Assembly: GCA_003447595.1 (NCBI GenBank) | Contig: DLYT01000118.1 | Coordinates: forward strand, 4,811 to 15,652 | Direction: 5' to 3' | DNA: 10,842 bases | DNA from: Porphyromonadaceae bacterium | GTDB taxonomy: Bacteria > Bacteroidota > Bacteroidia > Bacteroidales > CAMTPD01 | Shown: positions 1-7,675 of the stretch, piece by piece | Layout: each line of letters opens with the position of its first letter | How positions within the stretch are numbered: position 1 is the first letter of the stretch | Program-made: the position numbers and the translations under genes | Notes under the pieces: model-generated | Databases searched by the model: none | Told to the model about the DNA's origin: nothing | The model's input: the letters and a program-made list of their open reading frames with translations, nothing else

Positions 1-3000
1 AAACTAATAGCTAGCGATGGGTCTACTGTTTGGTTGGATGAGCTTACACCTATTTATACGGATGCACCACACGGTACACCTAAGTTTAATTCAAACTTTT
101 CAGGTAAACCTGTTTCTATAGCTGGAACAAAATACGATCACAGTGTTTTGGTACATGCTAATGGTGTGGTTGTTTTCCAGTTGGATAAGAAATTTGACCG
201 TTTCGAGTCGGAAGTAGGTATTGATGACAATTCACCGATAGGAAGTGCATTCTTTAGAGTGCAAAATATTTTCGGAAAAGATTATGCTGACCAATTGCGT
301 AATGTATATCCACAGGATTTGGGTGTGATTGGTTCTAGTATCGACGGAGGTCTTGATATTTGGTTAACAACTGTTGATGCTTCTGTAGAAAAACAACTTG
401 TAGAAGGTGTTATTAATAAGCTTCAAGATAAGGCTTATTTCGGCAAACAATTAGAAGCGATTAATAGCGTTTCTAATCTTGATGAGCAAATCAAACAATA
501 TCTTCAACTTTTTGATCAGGCTAATCAGGTTTTGAAAATTCAAGATCAATTGGCATGGTTCAATATTGAATCGATTGAGCTTGCTTATAATGATATGAAG
601 AAAGCAAAAGGGTTTGATGTTGCAAAAAACAAACCTTTGTTTGATGAAATCATTGCTTTAAATAAAAAAGGATTTAAAGGTATTTATGCTGGCAATGCTC
701 AGTCTATTGCTGATGCTAATCGTGCATTAGAACTGAAAAAAACGTTGTTGATGTCAAATCCACTTCTAGATGTGGATAAGATCATCGTGGGTCGTTATAA
801 GATTGGAGCTAATGCAAGAAATATTAATACGCATGAATTAGGAACTCAACCGAACAACTGGAGTAATCAAACTTCGGCAAGACGTGTTGGTTTTGATGCG
901 GAAATTGCAGAGTTGTCTAACCTTAGAGGTGATGTACAGACCAGAACGATTTTCAAGCCTTCAACAACAGGGGCTGTTTCGGATCTTAAGCTACATTGGG
1001 ACGGGTCTAAAGTCATGTTTACTTCATTGACAAAAGATAATCGATTCAATGTTTTTGAAGTTCCTGTTTCTGGTGGTGAAGCAAAACCTCTTATTGAAAC
1101 AGTAGAAAAAGATCTAGAGTTCTTTGATGCAACATATTTACCAAGCGGTAAAATTTGGGCTATTTCAAATATTGGTTATCACGGTGTTCCATGTGTAAGT
1201 GGTTCGGATGCTGTTGGTAATGCGGTTTTGTATGATCCAAAGGATAAAAGCATTAGACGTCTTACTTTTGACCAAGATGCAAACTGGAATCCGGTTGTAA
1301 TGCAAAATGGTCGCGTAATGTATACTCGTTGGGAATATACAGACTTGACACACTACTTCTCAAGATTCGTAATGCATATGAATCCTGATGGAACAGAAGT
1401 GAAGGCTTTGTATGGTAGTGGCTCGTATTTCCCGAATAGTACATTCGATATGCAACCTCTACCTGGACATTCGTCAGCATTTGTCGGCATTATTTCCGGT
1501 CACCACGGAACAGTGAGATCGGGACGAATGATGTTGTTTGATCCGATGAAGAGTCGTAAAGAAGAAAAAGGTATGACTCAAGAGATTCCTTTTAGAAATA
1601 GACCGATTGAGCCTATTATTAAGGATGAACTTGTAGATGGAGTTTGGCCTCAGTTTGTGAAGCCTTGGCCATTGAATGATAAATACTTCTTGGTTTCAGC
1701 AAAAATGAGCCCGGAATCGCTTTGGGGTATTTATTTGGTCGATATCTTTGATAATGTAACGCTTGTTGCTGAATACGAAGGTGAAGGTTTGATTACTCCT
1801 ATTTTGGCTCAAGAAAGACCGGCTCCGGCTGTAATTCCTGATAAAGTAAAACTGAATGAAAAAGAATCGACAGTGTTTATTCAGGATATCTATGAAGGTG
1901 AAGGTTTGAGAGGTGTACCTCGTGGCACAGTGAAGGCTTTGCGTTTATTTGCTTATGAATATGCGTATTTGCATTCAAGATCAGACCATAATGCTCATGG
2001 TATTCAAAGTGGATGGGATATTAAACGTTTGTTAGGTGTTGTTCCGGTTGAAGAAGATGGATCTGTTATTTTCAAGATTCCGGCAAATACACCGATTTCA
2101 ATGCAACCGCTTGATTCAGATGGTAGAGCTATTCAATGGATGAGAAGCTGGGTGACTGGTATGCCTGGTGAAGTCGTTTCTTGTGTAGGTTGTCATGAAG
2201 ATCAAAATAAGATACCTATTCCGAAGAAAGTAATCGCTTCGTCGAAAACTCCTCATACAATTCAGGCTCCTGAAGGTGGTGTGAGATCAATGACTTTCGA
2301 TTATCAGATTCAGCCAATTCTTGATAGAGCTTGTGTTTCTTGTCATAATGGTGAAAATGGTTCAATCGACTTTACCGGTGGTAGAAAAGATGAGAAAACA
2401 GGATATGGCTTGTCATATCTAAACTTCCATCCTTATATCAACAGACAAGGTCCGGAGGCTGAGATGTATGTGCTTCAACCGTATGAATATCATGCTTCGA
2501 CAAGTGAACTTGTGAGAATGTTGAAAAAAGGTCACTTCAATGTGAAGCTTACCGACAAAGAATGGAAAGATCTTTATACTTGGATTGATATGAATGCGCC
2601 TGATAAAGGTGAGTTTATAACTAACATTCTAGATGGTAATATTGATCAGTACACTCGCCGTATGGAGTTGTCTGAAAAATACAATGGCGTGAAGAATGAC
2701 TGGAGAGCTGAGTTGAAATCTTATGGAGAGTATCTGAAATCAAAAGGAGCAATTACTCCAGAGAAACCAGAGCCTCTTAAAGAGAAAAAGAGTAAAGAAG
2801 TTAAGCTAAAAGGTTGGCCGATGTCAGCTGATCAAGCAAAAGCTCTTTTGTCGAAAGATGGTGAAACTTCTAAAGAAATAGAATTGGCTCCAGGTGTTGT
2901 TATGAAATTTGTAAAAGTTCCGGCTGGTCAGTTTGTAATGGGTAGTCCTAAAGGAAATGCCGATAACAAACAAATGTCGAAAGTTAAAATCGACAAACCA

Positions 3001-3696
3001 TTCTGGATGGCGGAAGTAGAAGTAACAAACGCTCAATACAACGCATTAGTTCCAGAACACGATAGCCGATTTGTAGATCAGTTCTGGAAAGACCATACCA
3101 CTCCGGGATATGCTGCAAATAAACCAGAGCAACCGGTTATTCGTGTGAGTTGGGAAGATGCGATGGCTTATTGTAAGATGCTAAGCGAGAAAACGGGAAT
3201 GAACATTACACTTCCAACGGAAGCGCAATGGGAGTGGGCTTGTAGAGCTGGTTCTGATGATGATTTCTGGTTTGGTAATTCAAACTCTGACTTTGGCGCT
3301 TACGATAACATGGCTGATGGTCAACTTTCAAAAATGGCTGTAAGTGGTGTGAATCCGGTGCCGATGTCAAAAAATAGCTATTGGTACAAATATTATAACT
3401 TTATTCCTAAAGCTGAAAGTGTTGATGATGGTAACATGATTATGGCAGATGCGAAAGCTTATAAAGCCAATCCTTTTGGATTGTTCGCAATGCATGGTAA
3501 TGTTGCTGAATGGACTAGAAGTTCTTACCTAGACTATCCATACAATGAGAAGTCGAAGGAAACATCTAAACACCGAGTAGTGAGGGGTGGAGCATGGAAT
3601 GAAAGACCTAAAAATTCGACGTCATATATACGTAAAGCATACTATGCATGGCAAAGAGTTAAAAATGTTGGATTCCGTGTAATTATTGAAGATTAA
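1..3696 (+). CDS. Multidomain HzsA-like di-haem cytochrome c protein with NPCBM and SUMF1 domains (5' partial)
   Basis: The reading frame is open from base 1, so the true start and any signal peptide lie upstream; the TTG at 34 is not a credible start. Visible domains: an NPCBM-like carbohydrate-binding module (about 1-430, with a 'VLVHANGVVVFQL' strand and 'EVGIDDN'); a helical spacer (about 430-800); a propeller-like region (about 950-1600) of the kind found in HzsA-related proteins; a cytochrome c section with CXXCH haem sites at 2182-2196 (CVGCH) and 2332-2346 (CVSCH); a Lys/Glu/Pro-rich linker (about 2745-2815); and a SUMF1/FGE-like domain (about 2899-3693, with 'VPAGQFVMGS', 'LPTEAQWEWACRAG', 'GNVAEWT', 'VVRGGAW' and 'GFRV'). 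CXXCH motifs need haem attachment outside the cytoplasm, so the protein should be exported. The cysteine pair of active formylglycine-generating enzymes is absent from the C-terminal segment, so that domain is probably structural or binding. The role is unknown; redox chemistry on a glycan or small molecule is an inference. Similarity to hydrazine synthase alpha is at the level of domain family and does not imply hydrazine synthesis. Confidence 0.85.
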   Translation, partial: KLIASDGSTVWLDELTPIYTDAPHGTPKFNSNFSGKPVSIAGTKYDHSVLVHANGVVVFQLDKKFDRFESEVGIDDNSPIGSAFFRVQNIFGKDYADQLRNVYPQDLGVIGSSIDGGLDIWLTTVDASVEKQLVEGVINKLQDKAYFGKQLEAINSVSNLDEQIKQYLQLFDQANQVLKIQDQLAWFNIESIELAYNDMKKAKGFDVAKNKPLFDEIIALNKKGFKGIYAGNAQSIADANRALELKKTLLMSNPLLDVDKIIVGRYKIGANARNINTHELGTQPNNWSNQTSARRVGFDAEIAELSNLRGDVQTRTIFKPSTTGAVSDLKLHWDGSKVMFTSLTKDNRFNVFEVPVSGGEAKPLIETVEKDLEFFDATYLPSGKIWAISNIGYHGVPCVSGSDAVGNAVLYDPKDKSIRRLTFDQDANWNPVVMQNGRVMYTRWEYTDLTHYFSRFVMHMNPDGTEVKALYGSGSYFPNSTFDMQPLPGHSSAFVGIISGHHGTVRSGRMMLFDPMKSRKEEKGMTQEIPFRNRPIEPIIKDELVDGVWPQFVKPWPLNDKYFLVSAKMSPESLWGIYLVDIFDNVTLVAEYEGEGLITPILAQERPAPAVIPDKVKLNEKESTVFIQDIYEGEGLRGVPRGTVKALRLFAYEYAYLHSRSDHNAHGIQSGWDIKRLLGVVPVEEDGSVIFKIPANTPISMQPLDSDGRAIQWMRSWVTGMPGEVVSCVGCHEDQNKIPIPKKVIASSKTPHTIQAPEGGVRSMTFDYQIQPILDRACVSCHNGENGSIDFTGGRKDEKTGYGLSYLNFHPYINRQGPEAEMYVLQPYEYHASTSELVRMLKKGHFNVKLTDKEWKDLYTWIDMNAPDKGEFITNILDGNIDQYTRRMELSEKYNGVKNDWRAELKSYGEYLKSKGAITPEKPEPLKEKKSKEVKLKGWPMSADQAKALLSKDGETSKEIELAPGVVMKFVKVPAGQFVMGSPKGNADNKQMSKVKIDKPFWMAEVEVTNAQYNALVPEHDSRFVDQFWKDHTTPGYAANKPEQPVIRVSWEDAMAYCKMLSEKTGMNITLPTEAQWEWACRAGSDDDFWFGNSNSDFGAYDNMADGQLSKMAVSGVNPVPMSKNSYWYKYYNFIPKAESVDDGNMIMADAKAYKANPFGLFAMHGNVAEWTRSSYLDYPYNEKSKETSKHRVVRGGAWNERPKNSTSYIRKAYYAWQRVKNVGFRVIIED
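2182..2196 (+). other. First c-type haem attachment motif (CVGCH)
   Basis: The codons spell Cys-Val-Gly-Cys-His within the HzsA-like part, directly after a 'MRSWVTGMPGEVVS' stretch typical of this family. The two cysteines would form thioethers to haem and the histidine would be the proximal iron ligand. The distal ligand cannot be assigned from sequence. Confidence 0.85.
2332..2346 (+). other. Second c-type haem attachment motif (CVSCH)
   Basis: The codons spell Cys-Val-Ser-Cys-His in the context 'IQPILDRACVSCHNG', which is the usual opening helix of a class I-like cytochrome c domain in planctomycete- and Bacteroidota-type proteins. It lies 150 bases after the first motif, so the protein probably carries two haems. 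Confidence 0.85.
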
Positions 3697-3709
3697 TTTA
3701 TATTTTTAT

Positions 3710-3748
3710 AGAGGCAGTAAGAAATAAACTTACTGCCTCTGTTTTTTT
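3710..3748 (+). terminator. Rho-independent terminator after the HzsA-like gene
   Basis: A perfect 12-bp stem (AGAGGCAGTAAG at 3710-3721 with CTTACTGCCTCT at 3729-3740) encloses a 7-base loop, AAATAAA, and is followed by G and seven Ts. It starts 13 bases after the stop codon. It should end transcription of the upstream gene, so the ccsBA gene probably has its own promoter in the short A/T-rich gap or depends on read-through. Confidence 0.92.
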
Positions 3749-3776
3749 ATGTCTAACTCTTAACTAAACAAGTAAA

Positions 3777-6206
3777 ATGTATAATAATCTTACTCGGATT
3801 ATATCCTCTCCACGATCTACAATTGTGTTGCTATCGTTGTATGCTATTTTATTAGCCGGAGCAACATTTATAGAAAAACTGCATGGGACAATTGTCGCTA
3901 AAGAGTATGTTTACTATTCGCCGGTGTTGCTGTTGTTGCAGTTTGCAATGATCCTCAATTTTATAGGAGCAATTGATCGTCTCAAACTTTTTCGTCAGAA
4001 AAAATGGGGCGTTTTGATTTCGCATATTGCATTTATTGTTATTCTTATTGGTGCATTTGTAACACACGTATTTGGCGAAGAAGGAATGGTTCATATACGA
4101 GAAGGGCAAAAAACAAATCAACTTGTAATTCAAAAATTTGATAGAACAGAACTTCATTCATTGCCTTTTGAAATTGAGCTTGTTGATTTTTCCTTAAATC
4201 GCTATCCTGGTTCTTCTAGTCCTTCTTCATATGAAAGTTTACTTCGTGTATATTATAACGGCACAACATTTGATCAGAAGGTTTTTATGAATAATGTAAT
4301 GGATTTGGAAGGTTATCGTTTCTTTCAAGCATCTTATGATCAAGATGAAAAAGGTACAATTCTATCAGTAAATAAAGATGTAGCAGGAAGATATGTTACT
4401 TATTTGGGGTATTTATTACTTGTTGTCGGCTTTATTTATTCGTTGATAGGGAAGAATAGTCGTTTGCGTTTTTTGAATAATCGTCTAAAGACTTACTCGA
4501 ATAAACTGTCAGTTTTTCTAGTTTTTTTGTTTATGGGGGCAACCTCTATATGTGCCAATGAGTCTATGAACTTTGAAAAGGCTGCTGAATCAATGGCAAT
4601 TCCTAAAGTTGAAGCCGAAAAATTTGGCTTGATGCCAATGCAGATGTATAATGGACGAATGGTTCCGGTGAATACATTTTCTAATGAGGTAATGAGGAAG
4701 TTGCATAAGGACGAAATGTATAATAATCAATCAGCAGATCAAGTTTTATTGGGTATCCTTACATATCCGCAGATTTGGTCGCGTATACCATTGATTGAAG
4801 TTCCGAATAAGCAAATCGTTAAGAATTATGCTTTGAATGGTAAGATGTGTGCTTATGTTGATTTATTTGACCAACAAGGAAACTATAAACTGCAAAGTGA
4901 GATAGATCAAATCTATAATAAGATGCCGAATGAAAGGAATCAGATGGATAAAGATCTTCTTAAGTTGGATGAAAAAGTAAACATATTCTATCAGCTTATT
5001 AATGGCCGATTATTAAATCTGTTCCCATTAGAGAATGATCAAAATCATAAATGGTTTGCATCAGGAGACGATTTATCTTCTTTTTCGGAAAAAGATTCAA
5101 TGTTTGTTTCTCGAATATTTGATTGGTATACAGAAGAAGTAGCAGAGGCTGTTAAATCTGGCGACTGGTCAAAGACTGATGAGGTTTTGAGTATGATCTC
5201 GACTTATCAAAGTGCAAAGAACAATACACTGCAAATTAATCAATCAAAACTCAAATGGGAATCGTATTACAATAAAATGCATGTTTTCAGACATTGCTTT
5301 AAGTTGTACTTAATATTAGGAGGTATTCTACTCGTGATTTCTCTAGCAAAAATGTTTGAAGAGAAACCTGTTTATAGCCTTTTATTCAAGGTCTTTGCGC
5401 TTCTAATTGGAGCCGTTTTTATCGTGCATACATTTGGAATGGGCTTGAGATGGTATGTAAGTGGATATGCACCATGGAGCAATTCGTATGAAACTATGGT
5501 TTATGTGGGTTGGGCTACGATGTTTGGGGGATTGTTATTTATCCGTCGATCACCAATTACATTTGCATTGGCCTCATTATTTACAGGTGTCATACTTTTT
5601 GTCTCGGGTCTTAATTGGATGGATCCACAAATTAATGCGTTGGTTCCTGTTTTGAAATCTCCATGGTTGATGTTTCACGTAGCTGTAATTGTTGCAGCGT
5701 ATGGTTTTTTTGGAATTTCAACACTCTTGGGGTTATTTAATTTGGTCTTGATGAGTTTCGGTAAGAAGCAATTGAATCTTTTAGTTCCTAAGATAAAAGA
5801 GTTTACGATTATAAATGAGATGTCTATGCTTATAGGTTTGATCTTAATGACTGTAGGAACATTTCTTGGAGCTGTATGGGCTAATGAATCATGGGGGCGT
5901 TATTGGGGCTGGGATCCTAAAGAAACGTGGGCATTGATTACCATGGTTGTTTATGCAATCGTAACACATATTCGCTTGATTAATAAAATAAACATATTAT
6001 TTTGGTTTAATTTGTTATCGGTGTTTTCTTTTGCGTCAGTTCTGATGACCTTCTTAGGTGTTAATTATTTCTTAAGCGGGATGCATTCTTATGGTAAAAA
6101 TGATGCATTTGATGGAATTTCTTTATATCTTTATATCGTTTTAATAATATTATCTGTTATATCGCTAATTTCATATATGCGAATGGGTAAGTTATTAAAG
6201 AGATAA
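3777..6206 (+). CDS. ccsBA: Cytochrome c biogenesis protein CcsBA (ResB-CcsA fusion, System II haem lyase)
   Basis: This membrane protein moves haem across the inner membrane and joins it to CXXCH motifs of exported apocytochromes. The N-terminal ResB/CcsB part has three membrane segments (about residues 14-34, 47-68 and 78-98), a periplasmic region and a fourth segment (about 205-225). A fifth hydrophobic segment (about 244-262) leads into a long periplasmic stretch (about 262-508). The C-terminal CcsA part is polytopic and holds the haem-binding WWD motif 'WANESWGRYWGWDPKE' at residues 701-716. The expected histidines are present: H83 (TM-His1), H634 (P-His1), H731 (TM-His2) and H770 (P-His2). 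The spacings 634-731-770 equal those I recall for Helicobacter hepaticus CcsBA (761-858-897). At 809 residues it is of normal size for a fused CcsBA. The di-haem protein encoded just upstream is a plausible client, although a terminator lies between the two genes. Confidence 0.95.
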   Translation: MYNNLTRIISSPRSTIVLLSLYAILLAGATFIEKLHGTIVAKEYVYYSPVLLLLQFAMILNFIGAIDRLKLFRQKKWGVLISHIAFIVILIGAFVTHVFGEEGMVHIREGQKTNQLVIQKFDRTELHSLPFEIELVDFSLNRYPGSSSPSSYESLLRVYYNGTTFDQKVFMNNVMDLEGYRFFQASYDQDEKGTILSVNKDVAGRYVTYLGYLLLVVGFIYSLIGKNSRLRFLNNRLKTYSNKLSVFLVFLFMGATSICANESMNFEKAAESMAIPKVEAEKFGLMPMQMYNGRMVPVNTFSNEVMRKLHKDEMYNNQSADQVLLGILTYPQIWSRIPLIEVPNKQIVKNYALNGKMCAYVDLFDQQGNYKLQSEIDQIYNKMPNERNQMDKDLLKLDEKVNIFYQLINGRLLNLFPLENDQNHKWFASGDDLSSFSEKDSMFVSRIFDWYTEEVAEAVKSGDWSKTDEVLSMISTYQSAKNNTLQINQSKLKWESYYNKMHVFRHCFKLYLILGGILLVISLAKMFEEKPVYSLLFKVFALLIGAVFIVHTFGMGLRWYVSGYAPWSNSYETMVYVGWATMFGGLLFIRRSPITFALASLFTGVILFVSGLNWMDPQINALVPVLKSPWLMFHVAVIVAAYGFFGISTLLGLFNLVLMSFGKKQLNLLVPKIKEFTIINEMSMLIGLILMTVGTFLGAVWANESWGRYWGWDPKETWALITMVVYAIVTHIRLINKINILFWFNLLSVFSFASVLMTFLGVNYFLSGMHSYGKNDAFDGISLYLYIVLIILSVISLISYMRMGKLLKR

Positions 6207-6261
6207 TCTGTTTTTACAGTGTTAAAATTAATATCATTACAACCTATTTAATTCTTATATC

Positions 6262-6579
6262 ATGAGAAAATTCAATCATTTTGGTGTTCCTTCATGCAAT
6301 AAGCAAGAGGAAGCTGTTTTTAATGATGGTCTTCGTGTATGGCTTACTGATTATACCAACAGCGAAAACAGAATCGAACATTTGAAGTTTGAAGAAGGCA
6401 GCTGTATGCCTGAGTTAATTCAAAAAGTTGCGCATATCGCTTATGAAGTGCCATGTTTGACAACAGCATTGGAAGGTAAAACTGTAATCTTTGGTCCTGC
6501 AGATGTTGACGATCAGTTGAGCATTGCTTTCATCGAAGAAGAAGGTATTCCGGTAGAATTAATGTGTTTCAAAAAATAA
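6262..6579 (+). CDS. Small VOC-superfamily (glyoxalase-like) protein
   Basis: A 105-residue protein with the two-module layout of the vicinal oxygen chelate fold. The first module opens with 'FNHFGVP' and the second with 'HIAYEVPCLTTALEG', followed by 'VIFGP', 'IAFIEEEGIPVELM' and the C-terminus. Candidate metal ligands are H6, H58 and E99, where VOC enzymes usually carry them; E39 or H40 could supply the fourth. VOC proteins include lyases, epimerases, isomerases and dioxygenases, so the reaction cannot be read from the fold. It is shorter than typical VOC enzymes (about 120-140 residues). It lies 25 bases upstream of the dhaK-like gene and is probably its operon partner, which suggests an isomerase or epimerase step on the same substrate. 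That role is an inference. Confidence 0.8.
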   Translation: MRKFNHFGVPSCNKQEEAVFNDGLRVWLTDYTNSENRIEHLKFEEGSCMPELIQKVAHIAYEVPCLTTALEGKTVIFGPADVDDQLSIAFIEEEGIPVELMCFKK

Positions 6580-6604
6580 AAGCTAACAACTAATCCTAAT
6601 AAAG

Positions 6605-7621
6605 ATGACACAGGTTAAAACTAAATTTACGAACGAGCCAGAAGCGATTACAAGTGAATTGCTAGAGGGTTATGTTTTGGCATATAAAGATAAAGTTGCC
6701 CTTGGTGGTGAAAATATTGTAGTGAGAGCAAATCCAAAAGATGAAAGCAAAGTTGCGATTATTACATTGGGTGGTGCTGGTCACGAACCTGCATTGAGCG
6801 GTTTTGTCGGAGAAGGCATGCTAGACTGCTCTGTAGTTGGCGATATCTTTGCAGCTCCAGGAGCACAAAGATTGTTCCAAGCTCTACAAATGTTTAAACG
6901 TGAAGCAGGTATTCTTCTTGTTGTTTTGAATCACTCTGGTGATGTGATGAGCGCAAATATGGCTTGTCAACTAGCAGAACGCGTAGGAATTAACGTTAAA
7001 CGTATCATGACACATGATGATATCAGTGCTGGTATTGATATCAATACAGATGATCGTCGTGGTTTGGCTGGATGTGTGCCTTTGTTTAAAATTTTAGGTG
7101 CAGCTTCGGAAGAAGGTAAGACATTAGATGAGTTGATCGAGATTGGCGAACGCTTCAATAAAGATGTTGCAACTCTAGCAGTAGCAATGGGTTCTTGTTC
7201 TCATCCTCAAAACGGTGCAACAATCACTTCTTTAGCTCCAGGTGAAATGGAGATTGGTATGGGTCAGCATGGTGAAGGCGGCGGTGGTCGTCAAATGTTA
7301 GTTTCTGCAGATGAAACAGCAGAGATCATGGTGAACAGATTGTTGGAACAAGTAAAACCAACCGTAGGAGATAAACTACTTCTATATATTAATGGTGTAG
7401 GTGCAACAACTCACATGGAAATGTGTATTGTGTTCAGAAAAGCATACCAAATCTTGAAAGAAAAAGGGTTTGATGTTGTTGATGGTAGAATTCAAGAGAT
7501 TCTTACTGTTCAAGAACAAGCTGGTTTTCAGATGATTCTTGCTCGTATGGACGATGATCATGTAGATTACTTGAAAAACAAGCGTGCAGACGCTCCATAT
7601 TGGACTACTATTGGTAAATAA
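6605..7621 (+). CDS. dhaK: Dihydroxyacetone kinase family, DhaK-like substrate-binding subunit
   Basis: DhaK binds the keto substrate covalently as a hemiaminal on a histidine and presents it to the DhaL nucleotide-binding subunit. The signature residues are present: H60 in 'GGAGHEPALSGFVGEGMLD', D113 in 'NHSGDVM' and H222 in 'EIGMGQHGEGG'. These match the substrate-contacting His, the catalytic Asp and the covalent His of E. coli DhaK (H56, D109, H218). The length of 338 residues is close to the family norm (about 330-360). The active-site flank reads GQHGEGGGG where E. coli reads GIHGEPG, so the pocket may differ. The DAK family includes kinases for erythrulose, apulose and other small ketoses as well as dihydroxyacetone, and here an LsrF-like aldolase gene follows instead of dhaM. 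The family is certain; the substrate is not. The gene symbol marks the family only. Confidence 0.93.
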   Translation: MTQVKTKFTNEPEAITSELLEGYVLAYKDKVALGGENIVVRANPKDESKVAIITLGGAGHEPALSGFVGEGMLDCSVVGDIFAAPGAQRLFQALQMFKREAGILLVVLNHSGDVMSANMACQLAERVGINVKRIMTHDDISAGIDINTDDRRGLAGCVPLFKILGAASEEGKTLDELIEIGERFNKDVATLAVAMGSCSHPQNGATITSLAPGEMEIGMGQHGEGGGGRQMLVSADETAEIMVNRLLEQVKPTVGDKLLLYINGVGATTHMEMCIVFRKAYQILKEKGFDVVDGRIQEILTVQEQAGFQMILARMDDDHVDYLKNKRADAPYWTTIGK

Positions 7622-7635
7622 TAAAGCATCAATGT

Positions 7636-7661
7636 CTGTCTGTGTCTGATGGCACAGACAG
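7636..7661 (+). promoter_or_regulatory. Hairpin between dhaK-like and dhaL-like genes (possible attenuator or processing site)
   Basis: CTGTCTGTG (7636-7644) pairs perfectly with CACAGACAG (7653-7661) around an 8-base loop, and TTTATTT follows. It begins 15 bases after the dhaK stop and ends 14 bases before the preferred dhaL ATG at 7676. The T run is interrupted, so it may be a weak terminator that lowers dhaL expression relative to dhaK, or an mRNA-stabilising or processing element. Which of these applies cannot be told from sequence. Confidence 0.65.
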
Positions 7662-7675
7662 TTTATTTAATATCT

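Noticed and set aside
34..36. TTG as start codon of the first large gene
   Set aside because: The frame is open back to base 1 and the NPCBM-like domain is already under way, so the gene is simply cut by the window edge.
1..3696. Hydrazine synthase alpha subunit (anammox)
   Set aside because: The resemblance is to the broad HzsA-like family. The NPCBM and SUMF1 domains, the Bacteroidota-like context and the lack of partner subunits argue against hydrazine synthesis.
3852..4157. Antisense open frame opposite ccsBA, and similar minus-strand frames elsewhere
   Set aside because: They lie wholly inside well-supported genes, have low-complexity or Cys/Phe-rich composition and resemble no known family.
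6207..6261. Bacteroidota-type promoter (TTTG and TAnnTTTG) before the VOC gene
   Set aside because: No convincing match to both boxes was found in the gap; a promoter may exist but cannot be supported from sequence.
7649..7675. ATG at 7649 as the start of dhaL
   Set aside because: It lies in the loop of a perfect 9-bp hairpin and adds residues not typical of DhaL; the ATG at 7676 gives the usual N-terminus and length.
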